In this document: positions 1-5,147 of the stretch, piece after piece
Layout: every line of letters starts with the position of its first letter
How positions within the stretch are numbered: position 1 is the first letter of the stretch
NCBI GenBank assembly: GCA_009920595.1
Contig: RFZR01000134.1
Location: forward strand, 1-5,193
Direction of reading: 5' to 3'
Source of the DNA: Alphaproteobacteria bacterium
GTDB taxonomy: Bacteria > Pseudomonadota > Alphaproteobacteria > Rhizobiales > Beijerinckiaceae
DNA length: 5,193 bases
Notes under the pieces: generated by a model
The model's database searches: none
What the model was told of the DNA's origin: nothing
The model's input: the letters and a program-made list of their open reading frames with translations, nothing else
Translations under genes and position numbers: made by a program

Positions 1-443
1 GACGAAGCGGTCTGACCCTTGACGGTCGGTTCTGTATCTACAATTTCAAGCGTCACGCGTGCAGGCAATTGAATGGCCACACAACGGCCGTCAAACATCG
101 ACAAAACGCAGGTCATATTTTCTTGCAAGTAAACAGCTTGATCGCCGATCACATCCGATGAAACAGAAACCTGCTCAAAGGTTTCGTTATTCATGAAATT
201 ATAGCCGTCGGCATCTTGATAAAGAAAATTGAAATCGCGATCTTCAACAAAAGCGCGCTCGACATTTTCTGTGGTGCGATAACGTTCCGCGATTTTGACC
301 CCGTCCGAAATCCGGCGCATCGCAAGCTGGGTCACGGGCGTGCCTTTGCCCGGATGAATATTTTCGGCGGTCAGCACAACATAAAGCTGCCCGTCTTTTT
401 CAATGATATTGCCCTTGCGGATCGAACTGGCGATGACTTGCAC
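1..443 (-). CDS. efp: Elongation factor P (EF-P), 3' end cut off by the window edge
   Basis: EF-P binds the ribosome between the P and E sites and helps peptide-bond formation at consecutive prolines. Reverse translation from 443 gives MQVIASSIRKGN followed by DGQLYVVL, then the loop HPGKGTPVTQ and MRRISDGVK, all typical of alphaproteobacterial EF-P. About 147 of the usual roughly 188 residues are visible: the KOW-like N-terminal domain, the central OB domain (FLYQDADGYNFMN, then LPARVTLEIVDTEPTVKGQTAS) and the start of domain III. Lys33 in the PGKG loop corresponds to the lysine (Lys34 in E. coli) that EpmA modifies with beta-lysine, and the epmA gene is divergent next door. The start is a GTG at 443-441; no in-frame ATG gives the family N-terminus, and a weak AGGG lies 8 nt upstream. 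The identification is secure; only the exact start is inferred. Confidence 0.96.
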   Translation of the reverse strand, partial: MQVIASSIRKGNIIEKDGQLYVVLTAENIHPGKGTPVTQLAMRRISDGVKIAERYRTTENVERAFVEDRDFNFLYQDADGYNFMNNETFEQVSVSSDVIGDQAVYLQENMTCVLSMFDGRCVAIQLPARVTLEIVDTEPTVKGQTAS

Positions 444-534
444 GGATGAAACCCTGTAAGAAGTGGCGGCTAAGCGCCCGATAATCGGAATGGCCGCGCT
501 TGTCTCACACTTGGCGGGAAACCGCTAGAGTAAG

Positions 535-563
535 TTCTAAAAAAGTGACCGGGGATCCGTCAA
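535..563 (-). promoter_or_regulatory. Weak candidate promoter for efp
   Basis: In the 126-bp gap between the divergent efp and epmA genes, the minus strand reads TTGACG (563-558), a good alphaproteobacterial -35 hexamer. After 17 bp comes TTAGAA (540-535), a poor -10. It would give efp a leader of roughly 85 nt. The -35 lies almost on the epmA start codon, so the two genes would have closely packed or overlapping promoters. No convincing promoter was found for epmA on the plus strand: TTGTCT and TAGAGT occur, but with a 20-bp spacer. Spacing and -35 are seen directly; function is inferred. Confidence 0.3.
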
Positions 564-569
564 AAAACC

Positions 570-1634
570 ATGCGAAAACAAAAAGATGAGGCGATTTTAG
601 GCCCAGAATCGGCGTGGTGGCATAAAAACCGCCATGCCGATCGCCGCCCAATTCTTCTGGCGCGGAACCGGATCAAAGCCGCTTTCCGGCAGTTTTTTGA
701 GGCCGAAGGCTTTACCGAAGTCGAATGCGGACAGGTCCAACGCTCCCCCGGAAATGAGACTCATCTCCACGCGATGGAGGTCCATTTCAGGGGTACGGAT
801 GGAGAGGCTTCCACCCGCTATCTTCATACCTCGCCCGAATTTGCGATGAAAAAGCTGATTGCCGGCGGTGAAAAGCGTATTTTCGATTTCGCCCGCGTTT
901 TCCGTTCACGTGAGCGTGGCGCGCTTCACGCCCCTGAATTTACTATGCTCGAATGGTATCGGACCGAGGAGCCCTATGAGGCGTTGATGACAGATTGCGC
1001 AAAGCTTCTGGCTTTGGCGGCTGAAACCTCTGGTGCAAGGACGTTCAACCATCGTGGTTACACTTGTGACCCGTTCGCTGACGCAGAGCGACTCACTGTT
1101 GCGGAGGCTTTTGAACGCTTCGCAAAAATTGATCTTCTCGCCACAACGCCTGACGGTGTGCCCGACCGCGATCTTCTTTATCGTGCTGTCGTCAAAGCGG
1201 GTATGCGCGTGGCTCAAGATGATACATGGGCGGATTTGTTTTCACGCGTAATGATTGAAAAAATTGATCCGCATTTAGGCATCACTCGTCCAACTCTTCT
1301 TTGCGAATATCCAATTTCTGAAGCGGCTCTTGCAAGACCCAAACCTTCAAATTCTCTTGTTGCCGAACGCTTTGAATTATTTGTCTGCGGCGTTGAACTC
1401 GCGAATGCCTTTTGTGAGTTAACGGATCCGCTTGAACAAAGACAACGTTTTGAAAAGGATATGGCGCTCAAAGAAAATATTTATGGTGAGCGCTATCCGA
1501 TTGATGAAGAGCTTCTTGAAGCTCTTAGCTTTATGCCCCCAACATCAGGCATTGCATTAGGTTTTGATCGGCTCGTCATGCTTGCGACACAGGCACCACA
1601 TATTGATGACGTGATGTGGACGCCCTTTATTTAA
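570..1634 (+). CDS. epmA: EF-P--(R)-beta-lysine ligase EpmA (GenX/PoxA/YjeA)
   Basis: This paralogue of class II lysyl-tRNA synthetase activates (R)-beta-lysine with ATP and transfers it to the conserved EF-P lysine instead of to tRNA; it acts in the cytoplasm. The 354-residue protein is only the catalytic domain: it starts directly with WWHKNRHADRRPILLARNRI and has no N-terminal OB-fold anticodon-binding domain, as expected for EpmA. Class II motif 1 lies around residues 42-66 (FFEAEGFTEVE to SPGNETHL). Motif 2 is at 111-130 (FRSRERG, then EFTMLEWY) and motif 3 at 327-334 (GIALGFDR). In GVELANAF (274-281), Ala278 occupies the place where EpmA has alanine and true LysRS has glycine, which is known to set beta-lysine preference. 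Asn-Ala-Phe replaces the usual Asn-Gly-Phe, a small oddity. Divergent efp, its substrate, supports the call. The ATG is preceded only by a weak GGGGAT 13 nt away. Confidence 0.95.
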   Translation: MRKQKDEAILGPESAWWHKNRHADRRPILLARNRIKAAFRQFFEAEGFTEVECGQVQRSPGNETHLHAMEVHFRGTDGEASTRYLHTSPEFAMKKLIAGGEKRIFDFARVFRSRERGALHAPEFTMLEWYRTEEPYEALMTDCAKLLALAAETSGARTFNHRGYTCDPFADAERLTVAEAFERFAKIDLLATTPDGVPDRDLLYRAVVKAGMRVAQDDTWADLFSRVMIEKIDPHLGITRPTLLCEYPISEAALARPKPSNSLVAERFELFVCGVELANAFCELTDPLEQRQRFEKDMALKENIYGERYPIDEELLEALSFMPPTSGIALGFDRLVMLATQAPHIDDVMWTPFI

Positions 1635-1653
1635 CCAAATCTGTGGTTTTCTT
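1633..1653 (+). terminator. Weak Rho-independent terminator candidate after epmA
   Basis: Immediately at the epmA stop codon, AACCA (1633-1637) can pair with TGGTT (1644-1648) across a 6-nt loop, followed by TT, C and TT. The stem is only 5 bp and AT-rich, so it is a weak terminator at best. It sits in the 22-bp gap between the convergent epmA and permease genes, where a terminator would be expected. No better candidate is seen. Confidence 0.3.
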
Positions 1654-1656
1654 GCA

Positions 1657-2499
1657 TTATCCGTAGCGCAACGCGGCAAGCCCTAGAGCGACAAAGGCGG
1701 CCGCAATATAGCGTGAACGGCCAAATTTTTCGCCAAGCAGAACCGCACCAAAGACGGTCGCAAAAAAGACAGATGATTCACGCACGGCTGCAACATGACC
1801 AATCGGCGCTTGTGTCATGGCCCAAATAGCAATCCCATATGAAGCAAAAGCGGCGCCGCCACCAAGCAATCCTGTTTTCCATTGTGTGATCAAAGGGCGT
1901 ATCAACGATCGACCACGAATGAAAAGCGCAAGCGGCACAAAAAAGAGGCCATCAAGAAATTCAAGCCAAATATTATAGCTGATTGAGTGCTGCGAAAGTC
2001 GCCCGCCCATACCATCGACAACCGTATATAGCGCGATGATTCCGGCATTGATCAAAGCAATAATCAATGTGGTTCGATCAAGTCCGCCTTTGCGAATGCC
2101 ATCAGTCGCCAACCACATGATCCCAAGACTGAGAGACAGAGCGCCAGCCAGAGCGAGTCCTGTCGGAATTTCACCAACAGTCAAAGCGGCAATAATCGTT
2201 GCAAGAAGCGGTGCTGAGCCGCGCGTCACCGGATAGGCCACCGACAGATCAGCATTGCGATAGAGAAGAACAATGGCGGTGAAGTAGCCAATATGAATCA
2301 GGGCCGACGCTAAGAGATACGGCCATGATTCAACAGCGGGCAACGGGGCTATAAAAATCAGCGGCAACGCAATGATACCGCCACCGCCAGCAACCAAAGT
2401 TGTCGAGACAAGCTTATCAGATCCGGCTTTGACGAGTGTGTTCCACCCGGCGTGAAGCATGGCCGCGAACAGAACGGCTGCAAAGACATGGATCTCCAA
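1657..2499 (-). CDS. EamA/DMT-superfamily permease
   Basis: This is an inner-membrane transporter of the drug/metabolite transporter superfamily; substrate unknown. The 280-residue protein is almost wholly hydrophobic and fits about ten transmembrane helices arranged as two EamA repeats (roughly 4-132 and 144-277). Repeat signatures are visible near the end of each half: LSVAYPVTRGSAPLLATIIA then LTVGE (85-110), and IGHVAAVRESSVFFATVFGA then LLGEKFG (233-260). The N-terminal HAGWNTLVKAG is also typical. The start is TTG at 2499-2497. The nearby ATG at 2489 is out of frame, and a strong AAGGAGG lies 8 nt upstream of the TTG. A Pho-box-like sequence lies 43 nt upstream, so phosphate-starvation control is possible. 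The gene converges on epmA and is divergent from the Sel1-repeat gene. Family assignment is firm; no substrate should be inferred. Confidence 0.9.
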   Translation of the reverse strand: MEIHVFAAVLFAAMLHAGWNTLVKAGSDKLVSTTLVAGGGGIIALPLIFIAPLPAVESWPYLLASALIHIGYFTAIVLLYRNADLSVAYPVTRGSAPLLATIIAALTVGEIPTGLALAGALSLSLGIMWLATDGIRKGGLDRTTLIIALINAGIIALYTVVDGMGGRLSQHSISYNIWLEFLDGLFFVPLALFIRGRSLIRPLITQWKTGLLGGGAAFASYGIAIWAMTQAPIGHVAAVRESSVFFATVFGAVLLGEKFGRSRYIAAAFVALGLAALRYG

Positions 2500-2507
2500 A
2501 GACCCGC

Positions 2508-2514
2508 CCTCCTT
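2508..2514 (-). promoter_or_regulatory. Strong ribosome binding site fixing the permease TTG start
   Basis: The minus strand reads AAGGAGG, followed by 8 nt and then TTG GAG ATC CAT. This near-perfect Shine-Dalgarno at ideal spacing supports the rare TTG initiation codon at 2499. The ATG ten bases further in belongs to a different frame and does not open the permease frame. Confidence 0.8.
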
Positions 2515-2542
2515 GAACCGGCCTGCACAACTTCGTCTTTTT

Positions 2543-2560
2543 ATGACAGTTCTATGACAA
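2543..2560 (-). promoter_or_regulatory. Putative Pho box (PhoB-binding site) upstream of the EamA permease
   Basis: The minus strand reads TTGTCAT-AGAA-CTGTCAT: two 7-bp direct repeats separated by 4 AT-rich bases, an 11-bp period. The known Pho-box consensus is CTGTCAT-A(A/T)A(A/T)-CTGTCA(C/T). Only the first C (here T) and one spacer base (here G) deviate, so about 16 of 18 positions fit. The box points toward the permease start, whose codon is 43 nt downstream with the Shine-Dalgarno between, the spacing expected of a PhoB-activated promoter. No good -10 is seen about 11 nt downstream (GTTGTG region). On the plus strand the same bases give ATGACA (2554-2559) and, 17 bp later, TCTATC, which might instead be a weak promoter for the Sel1-repeat gene. 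Confidence 0.5.
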
Positions 2561-2658
2561 ACTGAAAGCCCTCTGCTCTATCGGACCGCCACTGGCGCGA
2601 GGCATAGAAATTGCCTATTTACTACACTGTATGGTTTGGGGTCGTTGGGCACACACTC

Positions 2659-3165
2659 ATGAATAGCACTCGCTGGACCCTCGCAATCGCCGCGGCCGTC
2701 GCGATGGCCTTCTTTACAGCGCTCGTCCTTATCCCCTTTATGACGACGACGCTCTCGGATGGCGTTGCCTCCTATAGCCAAGGCAATTTCGCAAAGGCCT
2801 ACAAGGAATTAAAGCCGCTCGCTGATGATGGCGAGCCGACCGCACAATATATGCTTGGCGAAATGTTCCGCATGGGTCAGGGCGTGAAGAAGGACGAACC
2901 GGCTGCGGTCAAATGGTACAAGAAAGCGGCTGAGAGGCGAAAGCCCTCGTTCTCACATGGGATCGGAAATTTGGCGGAAGCTGAGCGACCCAGTTGGATC
3001 AACCCGATCCGTTCGGCCCGCAATAAAGCCGATAAAGTAAAGCAATCAATTCAGAGACATTCGGAGTCGCCAGCGAATAAAAAATCGTCTGCGATTCCCG
3101 CCGCGTTTTCACAAGGCCATCTTCCCGCAAACGGGCAAGATGCTGCGACAAGGCCGATTGGCTAA
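2659..3165 (+). CDS. Membrane-anchored Sel1-repeat protein, probably truncated or degenerate at the 3' end
   Basis: Sel1-like repeats form TPR-like helical pairs that mediate protein contacts; the partner here is unknown. From ATG 2659 the frame encodes 168 residues. Residues 6-27 form one hydrophobic segment (signal anchor or uncleaved signal), so most of the protein would face the periplasm. DGVASYSQGNFAKAYKELKP (34-53) is the usual lead-in half-repeat. A clear Sel1 repeat spans about 62-92 (AQYMLGEMFRMGQGVKKD, then AAVKWYKKAAE). A second repeat keeps the spacing up to IGNL (about 101-104) and then decays. From 2999 the frame lies antisense to the arsR-like gene and the tail is polar, without family character, until the stop at 3163. 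It therefore looks like a gene that lost its own 3' end. A TTG at 2611 would add 16 residues; the ATG gives the more typical signal-like N-terminus. The Sel1 part is well supported; that the whole frame is a functional gene is not. Confidence 0.6.
   Translation: MNSTRWTLAIAAAVAMAFFTALVLIPFMTTTLSDGVASYSQGNFAKAYKELKPLADDGEPTAQYMLGEMFRMGQGVKKDEPAAVKWYKKAAERRKPSFSHGIGNLAEAERPSWINPIRSARNKADKVKQSIQRHSESPANKKSSAIPAAFSQGHLPANGQDAATRPIG
2931..2955 (+). other. Hairpin with GAAA tetraloop at the point where Sel1 homology decays
   Basis: GGC (2936-2938) and GCC (2943-2945) close a GAAA tetraloop. The stem can be extended by TGAGA (2931-2935) pairing with TCTCA (2951-2955) across a bulge of CTCGT, or alternatively by GAG pairing with CTC with one bulged A. 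There is no following T-run, so it is not a standard terminator for either strand. It sits just after the first complete Sel1 repeat and about 50 bp beyond the arsR-like stop codon. It may be a chance structure or mark a rearrangement scar. Confidence 0.3.
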
Positions 3166-3307
3166 GGCCCACACCCCCTTGGAGGGTCGTCACGGATTTT
3201 TCGCCTTGATGCAATTGGCACAAAATCATCAAGCGATAACGATTGGCCATTGCCTTCAAAAAAGCCTCGGCTTCGGCGGCGCGGGGGGCGAGTTCTTCAA
3301 GCTGCAT
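2999..3307 (-). CDS. ArsR-family repressor of BigR/SqrR type, putative persulfide sensor
   Basis: A 102-residue winged-helix dimeric repressor. Helix alpha1/2 is at about 9-33 (AEAFLKAMANRYRLMILCQL). The recognition helix is in LSQSALSQHLARLREDGLV (48-66), and the beta-wing TRRESQTIFYSL is at 68-79. The metal-binding ELCVCD motif of arsenic/cadmium sensors is absent. Two cysteines, Cys30 in LMILCQL and Cys96 in LYRLYCGP, are exactly 66 residues apart. This is the spacing of the thiol pair in BigR (Cys42/Cys108) and SqrR (Cys41/Cys107), which form a sulfur bridge with persulfides and release DNA. The gene is divergent from an AhpD-like/rhodanese operon, as expected for its local target, and a palindrome lies in the shared gap. 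No strong Shine-Dalgarno precedes ATG 3307. The ArsR fold is certain; the persulfide ligand is inferred from the cysteines and neighbours. Confidence 0.9.
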   Translation of the reverse strand: MQLEELAPRAAEAEAFLKAMANRYRLMILCQLHQGEKSVTTLQGGVGLSQSALSQHLARLREDGLVKTRRESQTIFYSLATPNVSELIALLYRLYCGPNGSG

Positions 3308-3338
3308 AGAGAGGGACCGGATCGTCTTGTTACGGGGC

Positions 3339-3366
3339 TTGTTAAATTAGTAAGTCCTAATATATA
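3339..3366 (+). promoter_or_regulatory. Candidate promoter of the CMD-rhodanese operon
   Basis: TTGTTA (3339-3344) and TATATA (3361-3366) are separated by 16 bp, a good sigma-70-type arrangement. They lie 55 nt ahead of the CMD-family start codon. A second TTGTTA occurs 12 bp earlier (3327-3332). Transcription would begin near 3373. The element overlaps an imperfect palindrome, so repression by the divergent ArsR protein is plausible. Confidence 0.5.
3343..3364. promoter_or_regulatory. Imperfect AT-rich palindrome, candidate operator for the ArsR/BigR-like repressor
   Basis: ATTAG (3346-3350) and CTAAT (3357-3361) form perfect inverted arms around a 6-bp centre, TAAGTC. The symmetry resumes with TA/TA two bases further out (3343-3344 with 3363-3364) after one mismatch. 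ArsR-family dimers typically bind such AT-rich dyads. The site lies between the proposed -35 and -10 of the plus-strand operon, where binding would block RNA polymerase, and about 36 bp upstream of the repressor's own start, allowing autoregulation. Confidence 0.45.
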
Positions 3367-3378
3367 GGAGGGGCAAAG

Positions 3379-3395
3379 CAGCTGGCCCTCAGCTG
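3379..3395 (+). other. CAGCTG stem-loop in the 5' leader of the CMD-rhodanese operon
   Basis: Two copies of the self-complementary hexamer CAGCTG (3379-3384 and 3390-3395) flank GCCCT, giving a 6-bp stem with a 5-nt loop; a further G-U pair can extend it. It would sit near the 5' end of the transcript if transcription starts near 3373, about 25 nt before the CMD start codon. It could stabilise the 5' end or be a second protein-binding dyad. Nothing shows that it is functional. Confidence 0.3.
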
Positions 3396-3420
3396 TGCAA
3401 CTTAACCGAGAGAATGATTC

Positions 3421-3786
3421 ATGTCTTCTGATTCTCGTGATTGGCCACAATGGATTCGTGAACTTTCCGTAGGGTTACGTAATCTCCGCTCCGGCGCGCC
3501 GGACGTGATGAAGGGATTTTCATCCATCGCTCAAGCCGCCCTGCAGCCAAGCGCCCTTGATGCCAAAACCAAAGAACTCATCGCTCTCGCAATCGGGATC
3601 GCGGTACGTTGCGATGATTGCATCGCCTTTCATGTCAAAGCCGCGATTGATCATGGCGCAACACGCGAGGAAGTGCTCGAAACATTGGGCATGGCCATTT
3701 ATATGGGGGCTGGACCATCGGCAATGTATGCAAGCCATGCACTTGAAGCCTTCACGCAATTCAGCGCCGCGAAAACCGCCGCTTAA
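3421..3786 (+). CDS. Carboxymuconolactone decarboxylase-family protein, AhpD-like with CxxC
   Basis: The 121-residue all-helical protein has the AhpD-type catalytic pattern: Glu52, Cys64, Cys67 and His71 in KELIALAIGIAVRCDDCIAFH, that is E-x11-C-x2-C-x3-H. The same spacing carries the proton-relay and redox cysteines of AhpD, which reduces peroxiredoxin AhpC. Downstream, GATREEVLETLGMAIYMGAG (79-98) and MYASHALEAF (102-111) complete the usual fold. A true gamma-carboxymuconolactone decarboxylase is unlikely, since no protocatechuate genes are nearby and the CxxC points to thiol/peroxide chemistry. GAGAGA lies 7 nt before the ATG. It is the first gene of an operon with the rhodanese 24 nt downstream, divergent from a BigR-like repressor, suggesting a role in persulfide or oxidative thiol stress. 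The partner peroxiredoxin, if any, is not in the window. Confidence 0.9.
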   Translation: MSSDSRDWPQWIRELSVGLRNLRSGAPDVMKGFSSIAQAALQPSALDAKTKELIALAIGIAVRCDDCIAFHVKAAIDHGATREEVLETLGMAIYMGAGPSAMYASHALEAFTQFSAAKTAA

Positions 3787-3810
3787 GTTCTATTCTAAGG
3801 ACCATAAATA

Positions 3811-4158
3811 ATGTCGATCTCAGCTTTGATCTCTCGCTTGCTTGGTTCATCAAGCACTCCCGCCATCGAACATGAAGATATGCAAAAAGCTGTCGAGAGT
3901 GGTGAATGTCATATCGTTGATGTCCGGGAGCCAAACGAATATCAAGCGGGCCATGTTCCTGGCGCAATCAATCATCCACTTTCTACATTTGATCCCGCAA
4001 AATTGCCGCTGGGAAAGCCTCTGATCCTCGTCTGTCAGGCGGGTGGACGATCAGCAAAAGCGCTCGCAGCGACACACGCTTCAGGCCGCACCGATGCCGT
4101 TCATTACGCGCCGGGTACAGGCGGATGGAAAATGCGCGGCGAAAAAATCGCGTTTTAA
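3811..4158 (+). CDS. Single-domain rhodanese-like sulfurtransferase
   Basis: Rhodaneses move sulfane sulfur through a cysteine persulfide. The 115-residue protein has one rhodanese domain. The N-terminal strand and DVRE motif are at 37-40 (HIVDVREPNEYQAGHVPGAI), and the active-site loop CQAGGRS at 75-81 carries Cys75 and Arg80, the expected CxxGxR-like cradle. The C-terminal segment YAPGTGGWKMRGEKI matches the family's usual GG-W ending. There is no signal peptide: residues 1-12 are mildly hydrophobic but short, so it is probably cytoplasmic. AAGGA lies 9 nt upstream of the ATG. It is 24 nt behind the CMD-family gene and almost certainly co-transcribed. With a BigR-like repressor next door, its likely job is to handle persulfide sulfur, though thiosulfate or a protein acceptor cannot be excluded. 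Confidence 0.92.
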   Translation: MSISALISRLLGSSSTPAIEHEDMQKAVESGECHIVDVREPNEYQAGHVPGAINHPLSTFDPAKLPLGKPLILVCQAGGRSAKALAATHASGRTDAVHYAPGTGGWKMRGEKIAF

Positions 4159-4168
4159 TTGCTAAGCT

Positions 4169-4813
4169 TTACTGCGATTTCATTTCAACAATCACAAGAT
4201 CGCGGACATCATCCGCCGCGATCACTTTTTTTATGTTGCCGAGACGGCGCAAATCATCTTGCGAATGTGTGAAACGATAGCCTTGCGTACCCGCGCGGAT
4301 CGTATCCATGACAATATGCTTGATCGGAATTTCGCGCGAAACATGTGAAAGCGTCTGCGCAATCACATCCATCTCGATCATGTGAATCCAATTGACAAGA
4401 ATGAGAACATCGACGGATGAAACAGCATTGGTTTTTAATGCCGTGATCAACTCATCGGGCTTTGCAAAATCAGCAACCGCGAATGAAACAGGTCCATTGA
4501 CGCAATATTTTGCGGCTCGAAGAACCGCCGCCTCGCGATCAATACCCACTCTTTTTACAGCGTGAACGCGACCTAAGATATCGCCAAGGCCAACGCCGAT
4601 TTCGACCACGCAGTCATGCGGCACAGACTCGCAGAGGCGAACCACATCGGCTTTGTAAGGACGCGCGTGAAATGTGCCGGTGATGTGCCAGGGATCAAAG
4701 CCATAAATGAGATGAAGAATTTTATTGCGCGCCACCTCATATATCGCTCCCGATGCCCGACTGAGACCGATCGAACCAATCTTCTTTGCAAGGCGGGCGG
4801 GGAAAGACGACAT
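4169..4813 (-). CDS. Class I SAM-dependent methyltransferase-like protein, substrate unknown
   Basis: The 214-residue protein has a Rossmann methyltransferase core. Motif I is VVEIGVGLGDIL (69-80), binding the methionine end of S-adenosylmethionine. GIDREAAVLRAA (90-101) holds the acidic residue (Asp92) that normally contacts the ribose. FAVADF (111-116) fits motif III, and VDVLILVNWIHMI (134-146) fits motif IV, with Asn141-Trp142 in the catalytic region. The N-terminal 50 residues, basic at first and ending in DPWHITGTFHARPYK, are a cap I do not recognise. I cannot assign a named subfamily. The ATG at 4813 has only AAGGG 12 nt upstream. It lies 49 nt downstream of tRNA-Ser on the same strand, so it could be read through from the tRNA promoter. 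It converges on the rhodanese gene with a 10-bp gap and no visible terminator. Confidence 0.8.
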   Translation of the reverse strand: MSSFPARLAKKIGSIGLSRASGAIYEVARNKILHLIYGFDPWHITGTFHARPYKADVVRLCESVPHDCVVEIGVGLGDILGRVHAVKRVGIDREAAVLRAAKYCVNGPVSFAVADFAKPDELITALKTNAVSSVDVLILVNWIHMIEMDVIAQTLSHVSREIPIKHIVMDTIRAGTQGYRFTHSQDDLRRLGNIKKVIAADDVRDLVIVEMKSQ

Positions 4814-4862
4814 GTCTGGATGCGGCCCTTGAGAAATTGTGTGCGGGAAAAATTGTCATTCA

Positions 4863-4952
4863 TGGCGGAGAGGGGGAGATTCGAACTCCCGATACCCTTG
4901 CGAGTATGCCGCATTTCGAGTGCGGTGCATTCAACCACTCTGCCACCTCTCC
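4863..4952 (-). tRNA. tRNA-Ser (anticodon CGA), CCA end encoded
   Basis: The minus strand folds as a complete serine tRNA of 90 nt. The acceptor stem pairs GGAGAGG (4952-4946) with CCTCTCC (4873-4867), with discriminator G and CCA encoded in the DNA (4865-4863). The D arm contains GCAGAGTGGTTGAATGC. The anticodon stem CCGCA/TGCGG encloses the loop CTCGAAA with anticodon CGA (plus-strand 4918-4916), reading UCG. A long variable arm, ATACTC GCAA GGGTAT, is the hallmark of class II serine tRNAs. The T arm is GGGAG TTCGAAT CTCCC. No clear promoter was found upstream on the minus strand. No phage or integrase remnant is seen beside it. Confidence 0.97.
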
Positions 4953-5003
4953 GTGAGATGAAGATTGACTCTTCGGCCCTTGGCCTGTAGCACACCGGCT
5001 CTG

Positions 5004-5027
5004 GCGCGGAGTCTACGAATTCCGCGC
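5004..5027 (+). other. Inverted repeat in the rplU leader region
   Basis: GCGCGGA (5004-5010) and TCCGCGC (5021-5027) form a perfect 7-bp GC-rich stem with a 10-nt loop, followed on the plus strand by TTCTTTC. It lies in the 195-bp gap between the tRNA and rplU, about 120 nt before the L21 start. It resembles a weak terminator or attenuator for plus-strand transcription toward rplU, or a protein-binding dyad. The rest of this gap holds no gene I can recognise. Confidence 0.35.
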
Positions 5028-5147
5028 TTCTTTCGTTGGAAAAAGCCGAAACCCTCGCGGAAGCGGCAGATCCTTCGACAACTGTCAAAAAGGCGTCCGT
5101 TTGCGGAATTTCCGTGGGCAGAGACGTTAGAACACGGGAAATGAGAG

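Noticed and set aside
216..449. Plus-strand open frame antisense to efp
   Set aside because: It is the complement of well-conserved EF-P codons and resembles no protein family.
906..1471. Minus-strand open frames within epmA
   Set aside because: They overlap a full-length, motif-complete EpmA and have no recognisable domain or ribosome site.
2932..3040. A frameshift restoring the second Sel1 repeat in another frame
   Set aside because: The original frame keeps the correct repeat spacing up to IGNL, while the other two frames give no better Sel1 match. Loss of the 3' end explains the sequence better than a single frameshift.
3366..3405. A possible leader peptide: AGGAGGGG followed 8 nt later by CTG and seven codons to TAA
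   Set aside because: CTG initiation is rare, and the purine run overlaps the proposed -10 and start point, so it would lie mostly outside the transcript.
4863..5147. tRNA-Ser as an attachment site of an integrated element
   Set aside because: No duplicated tRNA 3' end, integrase or phage-like gene is visible, and housekeeping rplU follows directly.
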